Of a stretch of DNA of 64,000 bases, positions 38,653 through 51,524 are shown piece after piece. Origin of the DNA: Agelaius tricolor. Lineage: Eukaryota > Chordata > Aves > Passeriformes > Icteridae. The stretch's first letter is position 1. Each line of letters starts with the position of its first letter. The notes under the pieces are model-generated. The model saw only the letters and a program-made list of their open reading frames with translations, ran no database searches and was not told where the DNA came from. The stretch is taken from NCBI GenBank assembly GCA_023055355.1, contig JALJCS010000001.1, positions 97,883,381 through 97,947,380 on the forward strand. The letters run 5' to 3'. A program made the position numbers and the translations under genes.

Positions 38653-40244
38653 CCCCTGGAATTTCTTTTAAAACTTAATTTAAATTGGTAGTAATATTCT
38701 GGTATCTTCAGACAGTAACAAATCTAAAGTTTTAAGATAAAGCTCCATGATTAAAATCTATGAACTGGCAACACCAAAAATTGGATACAAACATTGTAAT
38801 TTAGTCTTATTTTAGATATAATTTATATGGATGTCCAATATAATTCTTATGTCTATAATCATGGTTCCTCTTAATTTACTGCTTAGCAAGTGATTATCCC
38901 AGTAATTCCTGCCTTTTAATATCTGTAATAAAATAATGTTTGCTTTCTCCTCTCTGGGATGTTCATTGGCTCCAGTAAGCGTAGCCAAAGTTTTCTCCAC
39001 AGCACAGAAAAGCAGCTCTATCACTGGAGATTTTGTACATAATTAGCAGACTGTGGTTAGAATTAAAAATTATTGATTTTCAGGGTAAATTATTATTTGA
39101 AGATTTATGCTTAGAGCCATACATTCAGTGTTTTTATCTGATGCCAAGTTGCAGAAAAATACTCCTGACAATGTTTTCCTCATGCCCTGTACTGACTGAT
39201 TGAAATTTACAGCTGACCTCTCTGACAATAATTCTGTCAGAGGATCAGTCCTTCAGGCAAATTGCCAACTCAGACATGAAAGTCAGAAATGGAAGAATGC
39301 AGAAAGCCTTTTCCTTTAAAAGTAAAAGATGTAAATTTTCTGTAGAGATGTAAATTTTCCCTGACAAAGCTGGCATTGTGGGCTTCTTCTGCAGCTTTCT
39401 ACTTTGTCATTTTTCTTCCAACTGAGGAGAGGAAAATGATACTTTTCTTCTTCCACAGCATGTCCAATCATACTGAAATGCAGTTATACTAAATGCCAAG
39501 GATTCATTACTGTTCTTGAAAATTTGTCTCTGTAATGGAAATTTGTGGCCTCTGAGAAAGTTTCAGTTATTTCCCAATTCCAGGTATCAAAATTACTTCA
39601 AAATGTCAAAATAGAAGGGTTTCATTATGAATTTATCTAAGGGAAAGATTATTTTCATTGTGGGGTTTTACTGATAGGTCACAGCCCTTAAGAGCTTTAT
39701 GGCTATCAAGTACAATGTACTGTAAAAAGTCCCAGTGATTCATTAGGACACAGTTTTTTATTAACAAATTGATATATGGGACAATTTCACAGGCATTATG
39801 TTGCTGAAGGTGCTGTCTTTTAAGCTGGAAAATACATTCAACCATGTAACTATGTTCTGCCTTATGATTCACTTAAAGTGTAATTAACAATTTACTTCTT
39901 CACCCCAGTTCTGTACCCAGGAGATCTGTTGCTGTGTCCTGTAGAATAAATACTGTGTATCAGAGATCAAGAAAATGAATCCAGAATTTAATGAATAATT
40001 AACACACAGATTTCATAGGTAAAGTGTCTTGGAAACCCCAAGGATGAAAAGTGCTATGGAGAAGTGCTACTCTGACAGTTAGGGTGAATTTATGTTGAAT
40101 GCAGACATGATCTCAGTCCAATTCCTGCTTCTTTTGGACTCTTCCCAAGTAGTTACAGGTAATTTATTTAGACTCAAATCTTTGTGTTTGGTCCCTGTAA
40201 TAGACCACTGCCCTCATGAAGGTGTTTTTCACAGAAGCAGTCAG
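38653..40244. other. Intergenic, no gene seen
   Basis: AT-rich sequence with one small duplication (agatgtaaattttc at 39327-39340 and 39346-39359). No gene or classified element was recognised. Confidence 0.5.
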
Positions 40245-40934
40245 GAAGATGAAATAAGATCCCTTAGAAAGGCAAAAAATCTAACAGAAAACTCCCCCAG
40301 GCAAGAAGCAGCAGATGATGCACTCAAATTTATTTTTCTTTTTTGCCAAAAGGGAAGACATTATACATGCATATATATGTATATGGAACTTAAAATTTAT
40401 TGTTACTCTGGTGAATACTTTAAAAGTCTAACCAAAATACACCAAGCATGTATCATTAGTCCAGCTGCAGGAATACCAACGCTCGTTGTCCACATTGATT
40501 GAAAAAGTTGAAAAAATGCTTTTCTAACACACTTACATAAGGAAAGCTTGAAAATGTAGATCTTTTTGCTTGAGTATCATGCTTATCCTTCCAATGCAGC
40601 TTGGCCAATGCAGGCTGACAGCTTCCTGCCTCCTGGAGCAGAGGGGTCGAACGTGTTGTGACAAAGTGCCAGCATCCTGCTGTCCTCAGCAGGAGGAGAG
40701 TGATGGTCATGGTGGGGCTTTCTTCTCCTCAGTGGTTTCCTTCTCCTGAGCTGCCAGCTGCAGCCTGGCAGTGGCCCCCAGCCACTCACAAATGGCTGTG
40801 GTTTGTCAGACAGTGGCTGGGGGACAGGGGCTGTGTGTGTGTCACCTCCTCCCCAGCAGGGCCAGTGCCAGGGCTGAAGCTGGGGCTGGGGGGGCAGCAG
40901 TCCCTGCCCCCAACCAGGGCTTAAACCAGCAACA
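40245..40934 (-). repeat. Dispersed repeat, copy 1 (reverse orientation)
   Basis: Read on the minus strand this starts tgttgctggtttaa (plus-strand end at 40934). Its order of blocks is shared with 60398-61010: tgctggtttaa, ctgacaaaccac, ggggccactgcca, gcagctgggagct-like, ggcactttgtca, ggaagctgtcagcctgc, gttggtattcctgcagctgg. Similarity is clear over 40450-40934 and weaker to about 40245. The first half is GC-rich and the second half AT-rich. The TG start could be an LTR edge, but no matching CA end or target duplication was found. The family is not named. Confidence 0.65.
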
Positions 40935-41845
40935 CTGATCAGGTTCTCCTTCTTTCTCTTTATTTTAAGTTATTCACTAGTTAGCTTTTTACTAGTAGAC
41001 TTGGAAGTGAGCCACGGATTTGTGATTAATTCAAGTTTTGCTGATCTAAGCTTAGACTTCTGGCCAGTCTCTTGTTTGGCAGCAGCAATGTTTATTTCAT
41101 TGTCTGATTTAAATACCGTCAAGACTGGCTTGAAAAGCACAAGCACTGCTTAGGTAGTTCAAAATATATGACAAGTGATAGCCATAACATAAAAACTAAA
41201 GATCATGTTTCTAACATGAACAGTTCAGTTCCCATCACCTGAAAATGAAAGTTTTAATCACAGGTAGTGATAGTGTCCTTCCTCTAGGGAAAACTTCAGT
41301 GGAATCCAGAACTCATCAGGAAGCTTTCATTTGACAGCTGGGTGCTCACAGGGAGTCAGGCTGGGCAGGAGGCCACTGAAATAGCTGTAAAGCCTCCAAG
41401 CCTCACCTGTGCTTGCAGCAGGTCACACGAGGGAAAGGCCCTGGTTATCTTTGAGCTGTGCTGTCACAGTGCAGGAAAGCGAGATACCAAGGTGCTGCTA
41501 GGAACACTGGGCCTGATGAGAAGCACTGGCCAGGGCTGCCCCTGAGGGTCTGCCCTAGGGTGGCTCCAGGGACCCTATCAGATGGTGCTGCCAACAAGTG
41601 TTATCACCTGATCTTATCCTTCTATATATTTTCTACAATAGGATTGACACAGTCCTTTATACCATATTAACACACAAAATTATCTTCTTGTTTGCCCTTT
41701 CTAACCTAAGGAAAAGACTTTTAGTTCCATATATAGGGTGTGTTTTCTTCTATCTTCAAGATTTTCAGTGTAACTCTATGTAACTTAAATTGCCTCTCCT
41801 AGGAACTTCACTGGCTTGGAAACCATGTTCTGAAGAGAGGTGCTT
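40935..41845. other. Intergenic, no gene seen
   Basis: Between two repeats. The stretch 41340-41600 is GC-richer (aggccactgaaatagctg, gggctgcccctgagggtctg) and may be an old unclassified repeat. No coding region is supported. Confidence 0.4.
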
Positions 41846-42404
41846 TGACACCAGCAAGGGGGTTTATTTACAGACCACAAACGAGATGGGGCTGCTGGGA
41901 AAGTGTCTCAAGCTGTTTTTTTCTCAGCATCAGTCTCATTACATGATTATGACAATGGAAAGATGCTAACAGCTCACAATCTAGGCTAGAAAACTTAATG
42001 TTACAACATACTTTATAAGCTCTTCGACCAATCACACAAAGCAAAAGCATATTGACAGTAGTTCTATCCAATCACCATAAGCACATGTAGCTTTGGCTAA
42101 AACAATGTTTGCTTATTTTGAATACAATACTCGTTTGTTAGAGACAACGCACAGAGCTCCATTCTTAAGCTTAACCTTCCTAATATCATGCTAGATAAAC
42201 TTTCTGCAACTTAGAAAGCTATTCAGACAAGCATTAATACATAGGTTTATTGTTCTATTTGCCCTTGCCTTTTCTACAGTTTAAATAATTTTTCTGCTGA
42301 CTTATCTCATGACTGTTGTTTTTAGCTCCACTGACAATTCTGCTGTATTTGAGGCCTGCTTTTTGCAAATTTCTTAAAACCGTCTAATTTTATGGGTTCC
42401 CACA
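41846..42404 (-). mobile_element. Solo LTR of an avian endogenous retrovirus, 559 bp, reverse orientation
   Basis: On the minus strand it starts TGTGGGAACCC and ends GCTGGTGTCA. It is flanked by a perfect 6-bp target duplication, GTGCTT at 41840-41845 and 42405-42410. On its own strand it has a CCAAT-type site (complement of accaat near 42027) just upstream of a TATA-like ttataaag (near 42012-42020), and AATAAA close to its end (plus-strand tttatt at 41863-41868). A 6-bp duplication fits the ERVK class. No internal retroviral sequence flanks it, so it is a solo LTR. Clean ends suggest a fairly young insertion. Confidence 0.85.
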
Positions 42405-42942
42405 GTGCTTAATTAGCTGCTTCCAAATAATGAAAATCAAATAATTTAAAGATTTGTCTGCTTCATGGCAGAGAAAGACCTAGCTAGGTTTCCTCCTTTG
42501 TGTATTCCATGTTGCATGTAAGGCACTCATCCAGGATGCAGAAGACTTGGTTCTACTTTCTAAAGAAAAAGAATTTCAATTCCATCTCTTCTCAGTCCCA
42601 CCTCCCTGGAGAATGTCTCACTGCTGGACTTTAGGGGCTGAGAAAAGGAATTCAATTCTCTGCCCTAGAAGTTCTGTCACTGACGTAAGTACTCGAATCC
42701 TTGTGCCTCCAAGTGTGGTGTAGCTGTGTATCCTACCTGGTTTGCACAGCTCCCTCTGTGTGGGGGAAGTTCTAGCTTTGACCTCTGCAGCTGGATGGAT
42801 AATATGTTTATAGAACATTCACCATGAAATTAATACAGAGACCTATAGACACAAAAAGAGGTCTTTATTTTTTGTATGCTTATTTGAAATATGTAATAAA
42901 CATCAGAAATCACAAACCTGAATCAATGGAAATCAGTCATAG

Positions 42943-43004
<62 letters not shown>

Positions 43005-43544
43005 GGTGTGTAAAAGCCCCTCCATCCATTTTTCTTGATCTACATGATATTAAGTTCATAAAGTACATGTATTTTAGTGCAATCTTCAGTCAACAGATTT
43101 ATGTGACCAAATAAAAAGGGATGAAGGTGAAAAGAGGTTATTTAATTTACTGATTTGTCTTCATTGTTAATCTTGCTATTGCAGATCAATCACTGTGGTA
43201 ACTGGTAGAATGTTCTGAGCCCTGGAATTCTGCATTTTCGGTGGAAAAAAATACACTGATGGATATAAAAAAAAAGAGTGAAACCTGAACAATCAAATGA
43301 GATTTAATAACAAAACTTGCTCATTTTCTTGTGCAAATAGTTCTATTGACTTTTGCAAGACTACAAGGAAGTGAAAATAGTAATTAGAGCTGTCAATTTC
43401 AAAAGGTTTAATCTCTTCCTGCAACAGAGAACCATCCTTTCTCCTCCTGTGTTATACAGTTAAATAACATCAATTTCTAATGGGTTGTTTTTTCTGCAAA
43501 GGATTATTTCTGACTCACTTGTACACTTAGAAGAGTATTTAATA
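42405..43544. other. Intergenic, no gene seen
   Basis: Contains the (AT)n microsatellite at 42947 and otherwise AT-rich sequence. The 96-codon open stretch across the microsatellite is an artefact. Confidence 0.5.
42947..43004. repeat. (AT)n microsatellite
   Basis: An uninterrupted run of 25 AT units (42947-42996) is followed after one G by a short TA tail. It is self-complementary and could form a cruciform. Confidence 0.95.
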
Positions 43545-43791
43545 ATAAGGGTAGGTTTAGGTGAGATATGAGGAAAAAATTCTTTACTGGGAGGAGGGTG
43601 GGGCACTAGAACAGGTTGCCCAAAGAAGTTGTGGATGCTTCATCGCTTCATCCCTGAAAGTGTTCAAGGCCAGGTTGGATGGGGCTTTGAGCAGCCCAGT
43701 GTAGTGGAAGGTGTCCCTGCCCATGGTAGGGGGGTTGGGATCAGACAGTCTGTGAGGTCCCTTCCCAACCAAAGCATTCTGCTGTGTTCTG
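43545..43791 (+). mobile_element. CR1 LINE 3' end, forward orientation
   Basis: The segment includes gaacaggttgcccaaagaag, tgttcaaggccaggttggat, ggggctttgagcagcccagt and tgtgaggtcccttcccaacc, ending near agcattctgctgtgttctgt. This is the sense-strand CR1 3' terminus with degenerate octamers. It begins about 250 bases before the end, the usual 5' truncation. Confidence 0.9.
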
Positions 43792-44099
43792 TTCACAGCA
43801 CTGACGCTCTGGGCTTACACACTGACAGTCTGTCCCAGCTTCTTAAGATAGTACCATGACAGATGTCTGAGCTCTGTAAGACTGTCCCCTTGTAAATGTT
43901 ATTTCTGTCCCTTGCTGCTTACAGCTATTCCATAACTCTATCTTTTGTGCTTTTGAACTTCTATTCTTAAAGAAAGGAGAAACAAAAGAACTAGACAACT
44001 ACAAACCCTGATGTCTGGATTCAACAGTGTGCCACACTTTAGGAGTAATTCTTACAAAAACAATAATTGAAAAGTTGGAGGTGAAAAGGGGTAAAATCT

Positions 44100-44720
44100 A
44101 AAATGATGTAGATTAGGCCACACTGGCAGCAGTAGAGGCTGTGTTGGGGCCCCTGTGAGGAAAGACTGGAGCTGCTGGGCACAGCTAAGCCTGCAGCCAA
44201 GATACTGATGCCTTGAGAAAAACATATTTAAGAAAGGGCCAAAGTGCCCCAGGGAAAAGAGGAGGAAGAGAAGGTGCTCCATGGCAGAGCAGTTATCCAG
44301 GCTGAAGCCCTTTGCCAAAGCATGTGGATATGGCCTAAAGCAGCTGCAAGCTATGCAAAGCCCTCGCTGGAGCAGAGAAAAGAGTGATGAGGAAGGAGTG
44401 AGTAGCTAAGAGGAGCTGTTAGGGTCTGATGCCAAACATCATTCCTTATCCTCCTGTGTGTTCAGGGTGAAGGAAAGGTGTAAAATTTGAGAGGGAAGGA
44501 AGTAACTATAGATGTGAAGTCAGCCTTGGAATGGGGGGCAAGGGGGCAGGTGAAGGGTGCTGTTTTAATGTTCTTATTTTCTCCTCCATTCTGCTGACTG
44601 GAAGGGAAGCAGGAGGATGAGATGCTGGGTGGATTAGCCAAGGCTAATCCACCACACAGTTTAATCTCATACCTTCTTTAATAATACTTTCTTACCTTTA
44701 GTAGCTGGAGTCAGAACTTG
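44100..44720 (+). mobile_element. Possible old LTR relic related to the 20613 type
   Basis: The purine-rich stretch contains ctggagcagagaaaagagtg, gaaggaagtaactatag and gctgttttaatgttcttatt followed by ttctcctccattctgct. In order this resembles the 3' half of the LTR at 20613 (compare aaggtgttataagaacttat then tctcattttcctctgattct). Divergence is high and no ends are visible, so this is a tentative call. Confidence 0.3.
44628..44653. repeat. Perfect 12-bp hairpin with 2-nt loop
   Basis: ggtggattagcc (44628-44639) is followed after AA by its exact reverse complement (44642-44653). Confidence 0.85.
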
Positions 44721-44833
44721 ATGTCCTACAAAAGCTCTGTCAATCTTACCTGTCCATCAGTTTGTCATGATTGCATGTGGAAATCCAGTTTGAATTCCGA
44801 GCAGTGAGGGAAGAGGTTACTGAGACTTTTTTT

Positions 44834-45660
44834 CACAGAATCATAGGATGGCTGAGGTAGGCAGGGACCTCTGGAGGTCATCTGGTCCAACATCTCTGCT
44901 CAAGCAGTTTCCCCTACAGTTGCTTGCCCAGAACTGTATGCAGACAACTTTTGAACATCTCCAAGTAGGAGGAGATGCCACAACCTCATTGGGCAGCCTC
45001 ATTGGTCACTCTCACAAGATAATTTTTTCCTTATGTCCAGACAGTACCTCCTGTGTTTCAGTTTGTGCCTATTGCCTCTGGTCCTGTTTCTGAGCACCAC
45101 AGAAAAGAGCCTGCCTCATCTTCTGTACACTCTCCCTTCAGGCATTCATATTCACTGATGGGATTCCCTGCTGAGGCTCCTCTTCTCCAGGCTGAACACG
45201 CTCAGCTCCCTCCTCTTCCTCACAGAGGAGATGCTCCAGTCCCTTCATCATCTTTACAGCCCTTTGCTAGACTTTCCATTGTACCTCCCACATGAAGGGC
45301 AGCCCACAAATGCACACAGTGTCTCAGGTCTTGCATCACCTGTGCTGAGTGGAGTGGAAGGATTGCCTCCAAGGACCTGCTGGTAGCACTCCTCCTGATG
45401 TCTCTCAGAGGCCACCAGCCTTCTTTGCCACAAGGGTGCATTGCTGGCCTGTGCTCAGTAAGGTGTCCACCATGCCCTCCAGAGCCTTTCCTGCAAGGTG
45501 GTTTTCCTGATGGTGGTTCCCCAGCATACACTGGTACAAGGAATTGTTTCTTCCCAGCTGGAGGATTTTGTATCTCCCTTTGCTCTTCATGTGGTGAGCT
45601 CTGTCAGCCCATTTCTCCTGCCTGTTTGGGTCCTTCTGGATGGCAGCACAAACCATTGGC
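44834..45660 (-). mobile_element. CR1 LINE, about 830 bp, reverse orientation
   Basis: It begins cacagaatcataggatggct and continues with ggaggtcatctggtccaaca, ctcttctccaggctgaacac and tgctccagtcccttcatcat, then further upstream CR1 sequence to about ggcagcacaaaccattgg. This is the reverse order of CR1 3' region and the end of the second open reading frame. It is the longest LINE copy in the window. Open stretches of about 100-120 codons on both strands here reflect decayed LINE sequence, not a host gene. Confidence 0.85.
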
Positions 45661-47530
45661 ACTTTTATGGAAAGAAAGAGGATCAAAGCTGCTGGAGCAT
45701 TAAAGTAGGCAGTTTTCACTGGAGAGGGAACCCCTTCTCTAGCCACAGATGGCACAAATCCCATTTGAAGTTCAGTTAGGTAAGGTTTAGAAAGTTTTGT
45801 AAGACATTTGTTGTGCCTTTGGAATAATAAAGTAGTTTTTGTTCATGCTGGTTATCAAAAGAATAAAATGTTCATCTGGCAAAGGGTCTATATCACAATT
45901 TGTCCAATTGAGTCAGGGAGCTTAAATGAGAAACTCAAGTCTTAACTTTACAGAATTGCAGCCAGAAAAAATGTAGACCTGAGAACCACACCTGATGTGA
46001 GTTGCATACTAAGTATGCTAAAACATAAGTCACCTTGTCTTCTAGAATAAGCTGGCAACTTTAGTTAAAGACAAATAAAACCAACATATTTGTGTTTGAT
46101 TTTGCAAAAATTGTTTGCATATGGGGAAATTGCAAAGGGAATATTGACATGGCAACAAATTAATGTGTTGACACCAGCTTGGTGAAGACAATTTCCATAA
46201 TTAATCATATAATTCTTATATTAACACATTAGGTAGACAAATTAAAATGAAAAACTATGCAAAATGAAGTGGTTTTTAAGAGTTCTTCTATCATTAGTGC
46301 TCCTGATTGTTGTGAATTCTTTCTGCTAGAACATGTTAAGGTAAAATAGGGAGCCAGATCTAGACACTGAGCAATAAAGTAGGTTCTTGATTCCTGCAGT
46401 ATTTGCAATAACTTTATTCTGCACTGTCAGTGACAAATCCATCTGGTGTAATTGATGTTGTGTGAGGCCTGTCTAACCCCATTCTAGTTGGAACACAGCA
46501 GAGGGAAAGTCTCCTCCTAATCTAGGAGCATCCTAGGTCTTGTAAGTAAATCTGCATAGCCAAAGCAGCTACAGGGTGGTGGTGACAGATTGAAAGTGGA
46601 GGCAGCTCTGAGGGGCTGAACAGTGTACAGGTGACTTGATCCAATCAGGCTCCTTGTTTAGGAAATTGAAGGTTGCCTAAAGGGGAGGAATTCTTGCAGG
46701 GTGGACAAGGACTGTGTAATAGATAACTCCACTGACAAAGGTAAATCAGAGTCCTGCATAGTTGTGCTTTGTGCTGATTTTGTTTTCAGAGGCAATCTTG
46801 AGGTAGTTTAGCTGAGCTTTTTATTGATGTCAACAGGATGCTTGCAAAGAATACTTATTTCAGCTTTAACATATGTAGACTGGAGTTTCATGTAGTGAGT
46901 TAGAAATATATGGAAGGAACATGATAATCTACAGTGGTGAAAGTAGTATCATAGATCTATACATTAGGAGTGACATTTCTGGACTTACGAGCCAAATTCA
47001 GAAATGATCTGCTAAAGTTTAAGTGGGGGAATTTATATCTTCATAATATTCTGTAGTATATGATCTGTATCTCTTAGGCTAGGTATATTACAGCCTTGTT
47101 TTATATCATTTTTTATATTGGATCATGGCTTGCACTAGTTTTAGAATTTACTTGTTCAGAGTCTAGCAGAATGGTGTATAACGATCGGAGCAGAGTAGCA
47201 TTAATTTAAAGAATGGCCCTTGAGTCTCTTGTATTCTCCTTCAGCATGGGAACATATACACCAGCAGCGATAACTTTGTTGTAGGCCAAATTAAAATGGT
47301 CAGGTTTAAAGGTTGCAGTGTAAATGAATCTGATTCTGCAGGAGTAGAGAAGAAATAAAAGCAATAGCTCAGTCTCCCTTGCACCCATTTGCATTGACCT
47401 CTCTTTTAAGCTTGGTGAAGCTAGTTTGTAATGAACCATGAACTCTGGTTTTAAAACACTAATGTAAATTCTTCCAGGTTTGATTAGCAGAGCCAGCAAG
47501 GTATTAATTTTTTAATGGGATGTTCTGTGT

Positions 47531-47558
47531 GAGATACACTTCTGCCAAAGTGTATCTC
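47531..47558. repeat. Perfect 11-bp hairpin
   Basis: gagatacactt (47531-47541) pairs exactly with aagtgtatctc (47548-47558) around a 6-nt loop. Confidence 0.8.
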
Positions 47559-50500
47559 CAAGTCCTACTTAAGATGGAAATCTAAACAAGGTGCCAAAGG
47601 AAAAAATGAAATAGAATTGTCAGCTAAATTTTACTAGACAAGATTATATAATGAAGACTGTAATATTACATTTCAGTGGAGTTCTACTCTAAGAATTACT
47701 AATAAAACACTGAAACATTTATTAGGCTCAATTATGCATATCTGAAACCATTTTGAGGAGCTCTTCATTTAGCCACAGTTTTTAAATGAGTGAGATCGAA
47801 CAGATGCATTAACTCCCTTGTCCACTTCCCAAGCCTTTATTCCATCATTAGGTTTGCTAAACTGAAGTCTTCTGCATTCATTCTACAAGCCTCCACTCAG
47901 ACGATGGCTTCAGAGATGGATATGGGCACCTCTCAGTCTGCACAAGGGCTTAGACAACAGCAGCAGTGCCAGCATGGCACACATGGGCTGTTCCCATGTT
48001 TTGTCTTGTGCACTGTTGGTTTGTCACAGGCTGTTGGCTCTGAGTCATTGTGGAGTTTAAGAAATGGATGGCTGTTTCAAACTCATTTGAAATTTAATGG
48101 CCACCATGACAGGGGTTAACCTAAAGCAACTGATATTTTCTTGAGTATACTGAGGATCATATTTAGGAAGATATTCAGTGTTTTGGTAGAAGATTAATTT
48201 TTCCCCACACCTAGACAATTGCATCTTGCAGCTTAGGTCACAAGTTTGCCTTTGTTTTATTTATTATAAAAAAATTTTCTTGTTGGTTCTTTTATGAAGA
48301 TCACTATATCTGATTCAGTTTAAAAATTCTTTAACAGTTTATAATTTGTAACCATCTGTCAGTGGCCTGGTAATGCATAATGACGATTTTCTCAGGCATT
48401 AATACATTACTCTGAAGCATCTTTATCCTAAGCCATATAAGTCATTATAATTTATCCTACATCCATTATGCTTTAATTACCTTATCATCTGTGCAGATTA
48501 TGGTTCAGTATTAAAAATAAAAGGAGATTCACAATGTTTGTCAGAAGCAAGTGCCCCTTTCTCATCTTCACCTGCTGTTTATGTTTGCTCCAAATTAGGC
48601 TGAGGTTCATAATTGGAAAAATGAAAGAGGTTGTGTGGACTGAAAATCAATTTGGTGCACAGAAACACATGGCACAAAGAATGCTTTCTCATGAGACATT
48701 TTTGGGTTTTGCCTTTTTGTGTACTCATAATTATTTATACTAATTATAGCTAAAATACCTCTCCCTTACATGCACATGAGGCTGGCAATTAGACATGACC
48801 TCCAAACCCAGACATTTGTAAGAAACAAGTTAGAATTAGAATGCTGCATCCAGGTCTGCATTTGTCCTGGAGCAAAGGCAGTGTTCTCTCTTCACTATGC
48901 AGAACCACAATTTCAATTTAGAGCAAAGGAATTGGCTCTTCTAGTTATGTGCTATTCAGTTATATCATCAGAGGACATGTTTAAAACCCCCTTTTGGTTG
49001 AATTTAAGCCAGATCCTTAGCTGGATGAATTTCCTTGTCTCTGAATCTGACAGTGCTATGTTTACAGACCAGCTGAAGGTCTTGATGGATTATGGACAAT
49101 TGAAAGCACCTGATTACCTAAAATGCAGGGTGGTGGTCCCCCTGTGGTATGGAACAGAGACTCCCATTCCTGCTGGTTGTGAGCCCTTCTCTCTCACTTC
49201 TGGATGGCAGACTTCCCTGTTTCCCCATTCCCCTGCCCCTTCTCTTTGCTTGGGAAGGCATCTCACCCTGAAGATTATGGCTTTGTCCCTATTTGGTCAA
49301 AGAGTCAAGACCAACAGCATTTTAGTGCAAGGTCCAGGCAAAATTCATGCCATGTAATTTTGAATCATGCATAGAAATAGGTCTTAAAGACCATAATGAC
49401 CTAGAAATAAAACAACACACTTCTGAGACAACATTAGTATAGGAGGTAATATAAAATCTGTTCATTAATTGGAGGCCTCTAGGGCCAGATATGTTAAAGT
49501 GCCTGCCCCACATAGGGTGAGTACAGTTTTATGAATGTAGCAAATTAGCATAATTGACAAGAATTCCCAATTAGAAGCACAAGTAATGAGGTAAACCCTC
49601 TCCTTTGTTCCACCTCTTCTGGAAATCCCCCTTTCTTGCTACTAGCTGTATTAGTTGTTCTTCGTTTATGAGAAAATATCTCAAGAAGCTGGTTTTTACC
49701 TTGGTTCCCAGAGGAGGCAAGATAGGAGAGGGGCTTTTGGAATGTGTTTTGTGTTTTTCTGCCTGTTAGGGTAGGAAAAGTACTGGAGTTAGCTAGTAGC
49801 TATATAACTATACAGAAGTAGTGTACAGAGCTACGAATATGTAAGAAGGAAATATAAAAGCAAAAAATCATTTTGGCATCACTGCTGAGAAACAAAGAAG
49901 AACCTGCAGAAGGGTATTTACTACTTTATTTAGAAAACTAAGTCAATGAAAGTAACTAAGGTAATATAGAGCAAACTTTTTTTTTCCCTTGGGAAGTGGC
50001 AGACAGTACCAAAATTATGGTGTGTTATTCAGGGTAATGCTCTATTTGTGTGGCCACATCAGTAGTTTTCACTCATCTTTAGTTGATGGTGTAGAGATGC
50101 AAAAGGAATATGGTAATTTCAAGAAGTTAAATTATTATTTTCCCTGTAACATATGGAAGCAGCCTTTGACCTCCCAAGTCCTACACTTGAGGGGATGGAT
50201 AGGTGTTAATTTTGAAATCTTTCCTGCTCCATATGCTGTTCACCTAATGATGTGGCAATAACTGCTTTACAGCACATGCCCACTGTGTCTTTGCTCACCA
50301 CATTGTTGCATCTTTACCCTTCTAGTCCTGTATGTTTTCAGCGTTGGTTTGTGGTTTTTTATTTTTTCTGTCACATGAGTTCTTGTGGATCGTATGGGCT
50401 AGATGTATCTTGATGCAAATGGGAGACAGGAAGGCCACAATCAGATCATTTTAGGCAGATACCTTGTCAAACAGGGACACGTGGCACGTTGGGGCAAAGG

Positions 50501-51494
50501 ACTGAGGCGGGCCTGTGACATGAAGCTATTGGCACCAATTTTGCTTGCCAATAGAATATTTTGGAGAAGAGTAGGATTGCTTGAAGGGTTTGTGACCAAT
50601 CCTACAGATGTGCATAATGGCATATTTCTGATAACATTTTTGTCTGCAATGCTATTAGTCTCATAAAATAATAGATTTGAAAGTACTTCAAGGTCTGAGG
50701 ACCATGTTACATGGATGAAACAGTTCCTTTGACTGTAATGATTGGAAAAACATCACAGTAAAAATAAATCATACTTGATGGCCTTCACCAGACTACCTAG
50801 AATGCTTCACATTTTCATGTAAAATTGAATTCTTCTTGTAAAGATATATGGTGAGGAGAATGAGCTCGAGTTATGCAATAACTTCAGATCTTCTCTACTA
50901 CTAAGTCTCTCAGTTCTTCAGTTACAAAAAGGCACAAATGTATTTGCTTAATTAAAGATTGAAGTTTGTACGTACTATGGTAATGAGACATAAATATTCT
51001 TAAAATCAGGTATTCCAACCCCACTATTCAAGGTTATATGTATAGAGTAACCTTGTGAAGTGCAGGAAAGGCAAATCCAAACTGGCACTGCAAGAGCCAG
51101 CTGGGATCTAGAAACCCTGTATCTCTTTTTATGCAGAATGGACATCCAAGCTGAGACTGCCTGTTGATTTGGATCAAGTGTCAGATGGCTTGTTCTATCT
51201 TCAGATTTTGTTTGATGTCCATATTATATTCAAATTGTACCATATAGGATGACAGCCTTTTTCTTCCTTGGTGCAGAGATCTTTGCCTCACTCTTCACAG
51301 ATGAAAGCAAGTGAAATGTTTTTTATGTCTAGGCATTGAGTAGTGTTAGCCTGACCTGGATTACAAGGGAATAGATTCGAATCTCCTTTAAAATGAAGAT
51401 TTCCTGAAAGATGATTCTAGTTTTATTCCATCATATATAACTGACTTTGATGCATATTATTTTTGAGGTATTAATGAAGAATAATAATATGGGT

Positions 51495-51524
51495 GACATT
51501 GAATATTAAGACATTGAATATTAA
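51495..51524. repeat. 15-bp tandem duplication
   Basis: gacattgaatattaa occurs twice head to tail, followed by a short A run. Confidence 0.85.

Noticed and set aside
44834..45779. Overlapping open stretches of 80-119 codons as a host gene
   Set aside because: They lie in or at the edge of a reverse-oriented CR1 copy and are not open in a single continuous frame.
48770..49357. Longest non-repeat open stretch, 195 codons, plus strand
   Set aside because: No recognisable domain, no splice context, no repeated or family-like motif, and composition similar to surrounding sequence. In 64 kb a frame this long can occur by chance.
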